Shown here piece after piece: positions 21,901 through 25,963 of a DNA stretch of 25,963 nucleotides. Origin of the DNA: Omnitrophica WOR_2 bacterium RIFCSPLOWO2_12_FULL_46_30 (GTDB taxonomy: Bacteria > Omnitrophota > Gorgyraeia > Gygaellales > UBA12090); the NCBI GenBank assembly GCA_001805845.1, contig MHHA01000009.1, positions 1 through 25,963 on the forward strand, read 5' to 3'. The first letter of the stretch is position 1; each line of letters starts with the position of its first letter. The translations under genes and the position numbers were made by a program. A model generated the notes under the pieces. That model saw only the letters and a program-made list of their open reading frames with translations, was not told the origin of the DNA and did no database searches.

Positions 21901-23325
21901 TTACGCCCTTCTCCAGGACTGGCCTTCTTTCGTATCTTCTGCAATAATGCCTCTTTTTCTTAATTCTTCCCTTAGCCCGTCAGACGTTTTGAAATCTTTG
22001 CCCTGCCTGGATTGCTTGCGTTTATCAAGAAGCGCTCTTTCCTCATCAGTCAATGGTTGCCAGGATAAATCGCTGAATAGTCCAAAAATTTTATTCCCCA
22101 ATTCAATAATTGTCTCCTCGCAGGCCTGGTGAATAATTTCTGTATATCTGGGGTTGCTCTTTTCTGAATCAATAAATTTATTCGTCTCATTGGCCAAATC
22201 AAATAAGCAGCTTAAAGCGATGGGCATATTAAAATTATCATCCATCGCCTCTATAAATCTATTCTTGTGTTTTTCAATAAAATTTATTGTCTCTATAGGA
22301 AATTTAATTCCCGGTGCGCGTATATCCCTGACTATAGCCTGAGCCTTTCTTAACAATATATGAAATCTTTCCAGCGCGGCCTTTGCTTCTTCAATTTTTT
22401 TATCCGTATAATCTATGGGATGCGCATAATGCGCGGATAAAAAGAATAATTTTAAGATGTCCTTATCGCGATATTTATTTATAAAATCCTTCAGGGTTAT
22501 AAAATTCCCCGATGACTTTGCCATCTTCTGGCTGTTAATAGTAAGCAGGCCGTGATGGAGCCAATACCTGGCAAAGGGCTTATCCGTCAATGCCTCGCTC
22601 TGGGCGATTTCGTTTTCATGATGGGGGAAAATCAAATCCCTCCCCCCGGCGTGGATATCCAAGGTTTCGGTATTAAGATACTTTGCGCTCATTACCGAAC
22701 ATTCAATATGCCAGCCTGGACGGCCCCGGCCAAAAGGGCTTGGCCAGGATGGCTCATCGGGTTTAGATATTTTCCAGAGAGCAAAATCCAAAGAGTCCTG
22801 TTTTGTCTCATCAGGTTCGATACGCGCTCCGCTAAGCATCTGATTTATGCCCTGGCCGGACAATTTTCCATAATCACCAAACTTACGCACGCTAAAATAT
22901 ACGCCGGTATCGGTAATATAAGCATAACCCTTGGCAATTAATCCTTCAATATGCTTGAGCATTTCAGGAATATTCTCGGTTGCCCGGGGTTCAGCATCTG
23001 CCTCTCTAATCTCTAATTCCTTTAAATCATTTTTATAACTTTCTATATATTTTTCCGCTAAGGCCCGCCAATCCATCTTCAGTTCTTGGGCGCGGTTTAT
23101 AATCTTATCATCTATATCGGTAATATTGCGCACGAAATTGACCTTATAGCCGCAATAGGCAAGATAACGTCTGAACACATCAAAGATATACAGGCTTCTG
23201 GCATGGCCTAAGTGGCAGGCATCATAGACGGTTACGCCGCAGGTATACATATTTAATTGGGGAGGATTTACTGGCTCAAACGGCTCTTTTTTTCTGGTGA
23301 GCGAATTGTAGACGTAAACAGGCAT
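21901..23325 (-). CDS. cysS: cysteinyl-tRNA synthetase
   Basis: CysS charges tRNA-Cys. Seen: NMYTCGVTVYDACHLGHARS with Cys29 and the HIGH-like HLGH (38-41), RNITDIDDKII, GRPGWHIECSVMS with Cys209, the zinc-binding FPHHENE (233-239), and SQKMAKSSGNFI with the KMSKS-like motif at 267-271. The C-terminal helical domain ends in the family's usual REELRKRGIIAEDTKEGQSW. Length 474 aa is normal. The HD-GYP regulator ends 9 bp upstream and tmk starts 1 bp downstream. Confidence 0.97.
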   Translation of the reverse strand: MPVYVYNSLTRKKEPFEPVNPPQLNMYTCGVTVYDACHLGHARSLYIFDVFRRYLAYCGYKVNFVRNITDIDDKIINRAQELKMDWRALAEKYIESYKNDLKELEIREADAEPRATENIPEMLKHIEGLIAKGYAYITDTGVYFSVRKFGDYGKLSGQGINQMLSGARIEPDETKQDSLDFALWKISKPDEPSWPSPFGRGRPGWHIECSVMSAKYLNTETLDIHAGGRDLIFPHHENEIAQSEALTDKPFARYWLHHGLLTINSQKMAKSSGNFITLKDFINKYRDKDILKLFFLSAHYAHPIDYTDKKIEEAKAALERFHILLRKAQAIVRDIRAPGIKFPIETINFIEKHKNRFIEAMDDNFNMPIALSCLFDLANETNKFIDSEKSNPRYTEIIHQACEETIIELGNKIFGLFSDLSWQPLTDEERALLDKRKQSRQGKDFKTSDGLREELRKRGIIAEDTKEGQSWRRA

Positions 23326-23334
23326 ATTGTTGTA

Positions 23335-24765
23335 TCAATAAACGGAGCTGCTTTTATCCTTTAACCTCTTGAACTCTGAGTGATTATCCATAAAAATTTG
23401 CCATACCCGCGGGTCAAGCTTGTGTTCCTCCTTTCTAATAATTTCCACAGCCTGCTCATGGCTGTATCCCTTTCGGTAAGAACGGTCCGAAACCAGGGCG
23501 TCATAGGTATCTGCCAGAGCGACAATCCGCGCAGAAAGCGGAATCTCTTCCCCTTTTAAACCCTCAGGGTACCCCGAACCGTCCCATCGCTCATGATGAT
23601 ACAGGACAACGCTTTCCACAAGCTTCAGATACTGATTGCTTCCCTTATCCTTAAGCAGAGGCATTAGCATATCAATCCCGAGCTTAGGATGCTGTTTAAT
23701 TATCCCCCATTCGGCCTCGGTTAATTGGAAAGGCTTAAGCAGAATCTCATTCGGCGTCCTCCACTTTCCTACGTCGTGGAGCATACTGGCATAGCTGATA
23801 TCGGAAACATATTTATCGTCTATGTAATTTTTGAATGGCTCTTGCTTCCTTAATTCTTCGGCAACAAAGCGCGTATACTCAGCAATGCGGCGGATATGGC
23901 CCGCGGTCTCTACATTCCCCACCTCTTCGGCCTTTAAAGCAAAGACCTCCATAATCCCCCTGTAGAGGGATTCTCTTTTTTTCTCAGCGTCTTTGAGTTT
24001 CGTTATATCAATAAAAGAAGCCATTATTTCCGGCGTCTTCACCGCCTTATATTCAATGAGGGAAAATAATGTCTGCATGCTGATTTCAAGGTTATCCTTC
24101 TTAATGCCGGCGAGCTCGCCAAGCCATACCTTTTTATCGCGCAAGACAGTTAACACTTCGTCAAATTTCCCGGGTGAAGGCAGCAGCTCTTTCATATTCC
24201 TGCCTATAATTTCATTTTCGCTGCCATAACCATACATAGTTACAAAAGAAGGATTAACATAGGTAATACGCCCTTTCGCATCCATAACAGAGACGCCATT
24301 CAATGACCGCTTTAGCGCTAAGTCCTTGAGAATGGATTCCTCGCCCTTGTCAATGGCTTTACCATATATCTGATGGCGTTCTAATACATCATTAACGGAA
24401 CGTTCCAGGACTTCAGGGCTTATCGTTCCTTTTACCAAATAATCGCTGGCTCCGGCTTTCATCATGGTAGCGGCTATTTCTTCGCTGCCGCTGGCAGTAA
24501 CAACGATTACCGGAACATTGACGCCCTTTGCCCGTATATGCTGAAGGATTTCTAAGCCGGTGATTTTATGATGCACGCGATAATCTAAAAAAATAAGCTC
24601 TATCTCGCGATGTTCTTCCAGGAAACTTAAGGATTCTTCCAGGCTCACCGTATGATGAACAGTAAGCTCAAAGGCCTGCATCTTTTTCCCCAAGCCGCTA
24701 AAGACAACGGCAAAGAAGGGGTCATCTTCTATCAACAAAGCCTGAATAAGTTTTTTTTCTGTCAT
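23335..24765 (-). CDS. response regulator with receiver, PAS and HD-GYP domains
   Basis: This is a probable cyclic-di-GMP phosphodiesterase controlled by phosphorylation. Residues about 8-125 form a receiver domain with acidic pair Asp14/Asp15, phosphoacceptor Asp61 (FLDYRV), Thr90 and Lys112. Residues about 145-262 form a PAS domain (GVSVMDAKGRITYVNPSFVTMYGY). Residues about 265-465 form an HD-GYP domain with His330-Asp331 (LHDVGKW), HHERWDGSGYP (390-400) and the following ALADTYDAL. All the metal-binding and GYP residues appear intact. The 476-aa protein has no membrane segment, and no sensor kinase is next to it. The ATG overlaps the cysE stop as ATGA, so it is built into a housekeeping operon between cysE and cysS. 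Which signal it answers to cannot be read from the sequence. Confidence 0.93.
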   Translation of the reverse strand: MTEKKLIQALLIEDDPFFAVVFSGLGKKMQAFELTVHHTVSLEESLSFLEEHREIELIFLDYRVHHKITGLEILQHIRAKGVNVPVIVVTASGSEEIAATMMKAGASDYLVKGTISPEVLERSVNDVLERHQIYGKAIDKGEESILKDLALKRSLNGVSVMDAKGRITYVNPSFVTMYGYGSENEIIGRNMKELLPSPGKFDEVLTVLRDKKVWLGELAGIKKDNLEISMQTLFSLIEYKAVKTPEIMASFIDITKLKDAEKKRESLYRGIMEVFALKAEEVGNVETAGHIRRIAEYTRFVAEELRKQEPFKNYIDDKYVSDISYASMLHDVGKWRTPNEILLKPFQLTEAEWGIIKQHPKLGIDMLMPLLKDKGSNQYLKLVESVVLYHHERWDGSGYPEGLKGEEIPLSARIVALADTYDALVSDRSYRKGYSHEQAVEIIRKEEHKLDPRVWQIFMDNHSEFKRLKDKSSSVY

Positions 24766-25451
24766 TTGACCTTTTTCTCAAGCGCCTCTATCCTTTTCTG
24801 CAGTTCTTCAATATTCTGCATAATCGGATCAATGATATGGACATGGTCTAAATCAAAATCTATTTTTTTACCATCCTGCTGGGTAATCCTCCCCGGGACG
24901 CCCACAATCGTTGAGTTTGGCGGGACATCCTTGACTACCACCGCGTTTGCGCCGATATAGGAATTATCTCCTGCGGTAATATTACCCAGGACCTTTGCCC
25001 CTGCGCCAATGACTACGTTATTGCCTATGGTGGGATGGCGTTTTCCTTTTTCTTTGCCGGTGCCTCCTAAGGTTACTCCCTGATAAAGCAGGACGTTGTC
25101 TCCGATGATTGCCGTCTCGCCGATAACCACTCCGTTACCGTGGTCAATAAACAGGCCCCGGCCAATCCTTGCTCCGGGATGAATCTCAATTCCGGTAAAA
25201 AACCGCATCATCTCTGAAAGAAAACGCGGCAGAAAAGGAATCTTAAGAAGATAAAGCAAATGCGCAAATTTATGCATCACTATTGAATGTAAACCCGAAT
25301 AAAGCATCAAGACCTCTAAATACGAAGCCGCTGCCGGGTCTTTAGTTAAAATAGAACGGATTTCCCGGCGAAAGAATACGGCCACAAATAGAGAGTAACC
25401 TATGATTAAACAAATCAGCAGGAACAATATATATAAAAGTAATTCAATCAT
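24762..25451 (-). CDS. cysE: serine O-acetyltransferase, with N-terminal membrane segment
   Basis: CysE acetylates serine for cysteine synthesis. The left-handed beta-helix part shows HPGARIGRGLFIDHGNGVVIGETAIIGDNVLLYQGVTLGGTGKEKGKRHPTIGNNVVIGAGAKVLG in pieces of hexapeptide repeats, with the catalytic DHG and the GGTGKEKGKRHP loop. The N-terminus is unusual: residues about 5-27 are a continuous hydrophobic stretch (LLLYILFLLICLIIG and on) followed by RREIR, which looks like a membrane anchor. The C-terminus is a short coiled coil (about 210-229) and lacks the usual terminal Ile tail that binds cysteine synthase. Serine acetyltransferase is the best call, but other hexapeptide acyltransferases are possible. 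It starts 3 bp after the ispF stop. Confidence 0.88.
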   Translation of the reverse strand: MIELLLYILFLLICLIIGYSLFVAVFFRREIRSILTKDPAAASYLEVLMLYSGLHSIVMHKFAHLLYLLKIPFLPRFLSEMMRFFTGIEIHPGARIGRGLFIDHGNGVVIGETAIIGDNVLLYQGVTLGGTGKEKGKRHPTIGNNVVIGAGAKVLGNITAGDNSYIGANAVVVKDVPPNSTIVGVPGRITQQDGKKIDFDLDHVHIIDPIMQNIEELQKRIEALEKKVK

Positions 25452-25454
25452 TAT

Positions 25455-25963
25455 CTACACCCCCTTCCCTTTCGCCTTCCTCCGCTTTGTCTTTGGGCTG
25501 CGGCGGACAAGCAGCGCCACCGCATAGCCGGCAATCGCTTTTGAACCGATTGAGCCGACGCCTTCATTAGTTGTAGCCTTGAGGCTTACTGCTTCCGGCT
25601 GTATTTTTAATACCGAGCTGAGATTACCGATTATCCTCCGGCGGAAGCGGTTGATCTTCGGAACGTCCATAAGCAGCACGCTGTCAACATTACCAACCCT
25701 ATATCCGGCTTTGCTGAGCTTGCGATTTACCTCTTCCAATAATTTTAAGCTTGAAATGCCTTTATAACGTTTATCAGAATTAGGAAAATGTACTCCGATA
25801 TCAGCTAAACCAGCCGCGCCCAACAGGGCATCGCATAGCGCATGAGTCAAAACATCGCCGTCAGAATGGGCAAGCAGGCCCTTCTTAAAAGGGATATGCA
25901 ATCCGCCTAAAATAAGTTTTCTCCCTGAAACTAAACGATGAACATCATAACCTATGCCAACCT
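25455..25963 (-). CDS. ispF: 2-C-methyl-D-erythritol 2,4-cyclodiphosphate synthase, 5' end off the window
   Basis: IspF makes the cyclic diphosphate in the non-mevalonate isoprenoid route. The frame is open to the window edge and reads VGIGYDVHRL (metal ligands Asp and His) before GRKLILGG, then KGLLAHSDGDVLTHALCDALLGAAGLADIGVHFPNSD and LKATTNEGVGSIG. A TTG at 25901 is in frame but is not the start, since the conserved GYDVHR lies upstream of it and only the first one to three residues are missing. The C-terminus has a basic tail (SPKTKRRKAKGKGV) beyond the usual end. In many bacteria ispD precedes ispF; that side is not visible. Confidence 0.95.
   Translation of the reverse strand, partial: VGIGYDVHRLVSGRKLILGGLHIPFKKGLLAHSDGDVLTHALCDALLGAAGLADIGVHFPNSDKRYKGISSLKLLEEVNRKLSKAGYRVGNVDSVLLMDVPKINRFRRRIIGNLSSVLKIQPEAVSLKATTNEGVGSIGSKAIAGYAVALLVRRSPKTKRRKAKGKGV

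Noticed and set aside
21900..21944. 15-codon N-terminal extension of tmk
   Set aside because: The P-loop spacing and the MKGIFITFEG opening fit the ATG at 21899, which also has an AAGGG upstream.
22720..22745. GC-rich stretch in cysS (WPSPFGRGRPGWH) as another palindromic insertion
   Set aside because: It matches the normal conserved CysS segment and contains no long inverted repeat.
2237..25767. Many plus-strand open frames of 60-257 codons across the window
   Set aside because: Each lies opposite a gene with clear family motifs, has no recognisable domain or consistent ribosome-binding site, and reflects the low stop frequency opposite these genes.
25899..25901. TTG as the ispF start
   Set aside because: The frame is open upstream and encodes the conserved VGIGYDVHRL, so the true start is just outside the window.
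1..25963. A defence island, biosynthetic cluster or other new multi-gene system
   Set aside because: Apart from the partial membrane protein, the DUF362 protein and the HD-GYP regulator, every gene belongs to a known housekeeping family, and those three are not linked as a system.

Overview
The window is a dense, entirely minus-strand run of housekeeping genes. All 30 genes I can support, including two cut by the window edges, read from high to low coordinates. Most are separated by a few bases or overlap (ATGA or TAATG junctions), so the layout looks like one or a few very long operons. The only gene-free stretch over 60 bp is 7507-7736. I saw no RNA genes, insertion sequences, CRISPR arrays or phage genes. 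Gene content and order suggest a bacterium of an uncultured lineage. An Omnitrophota-like member of the PVC-related phyla is my best guess, made from family resemblance only (low to moderate confidence).

In transcription order (right to left) the layout is as follows. (1) 25963-23335: ispF (5' end off the window), a membrane-anchored-looking cysE, and a response regulator with receiver, PAS and HD-GYP domains sitting between cysE and cysS. (2) 23325-17018: cysS, tmk, holB, ricT, metG and tatD, resembling the tmk-holB-ricT-metG-tatD neighbourhood known from Firmicutes. (3) 17021-11765: a DUF362/ferredoxin protein, mtnA, thiL, tsaE, rsmD, coaD, a YceD-like protein and rpmF. (4) 11737-6265: a lipid block of plsX, fabH, fabD, fabG, acpP and fabF. 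(5) 6249-2284: leuC, leuD, leuB and asd, for leucine and aspartate-family amino acids. (6) 2308-1: truA, then a multi-pass membrane protein cut by the window start.

The genes cover isoprenoid, cysteine, fatty acid, leucine, lysine/threonine/methionine-precursor, CoA and thiamine-cofactor metabolism, plus tRNA charging and modification, rRNA methylation and the replication clamp loader. No new defence or biosynthetic system is visible.

The unusual layer is a set of short palindromic and tandem repeats scattered through otherwise ordinary genes. Family A is a 20-21 bp palindrome with arms CCTGCCTGC/GCAGGCAGG. It occurs in five clear copies plus one compound copy, and four of these lie in frame inside genes (truA, fabD, the DUF362 gene, ricT), where they add peptides such as LPAGRQ. 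Family B is a 55-bp palindrome with two copies (4870-4924 and 17028-17082), one of which encodes the C-terminal tail of TatD. Family C comprises larger imperfect hairpins ending in runs of C and G (7583-7629, and 14741-14814 inside the thiL reading frame). Other in-frame hairpins lie in tatD, leuC and ricT, and truA carries an 8-bp tandem repeat. In two or three places the palindrome arm also supplies the Shine-Dalgarno-like sequence of the next gene (leuD, fabF, perhaps the DUF362 gene). This resembles, by analogy, the palindromic elements known inside Rickettsia genes and is the part of the window most worth following up.
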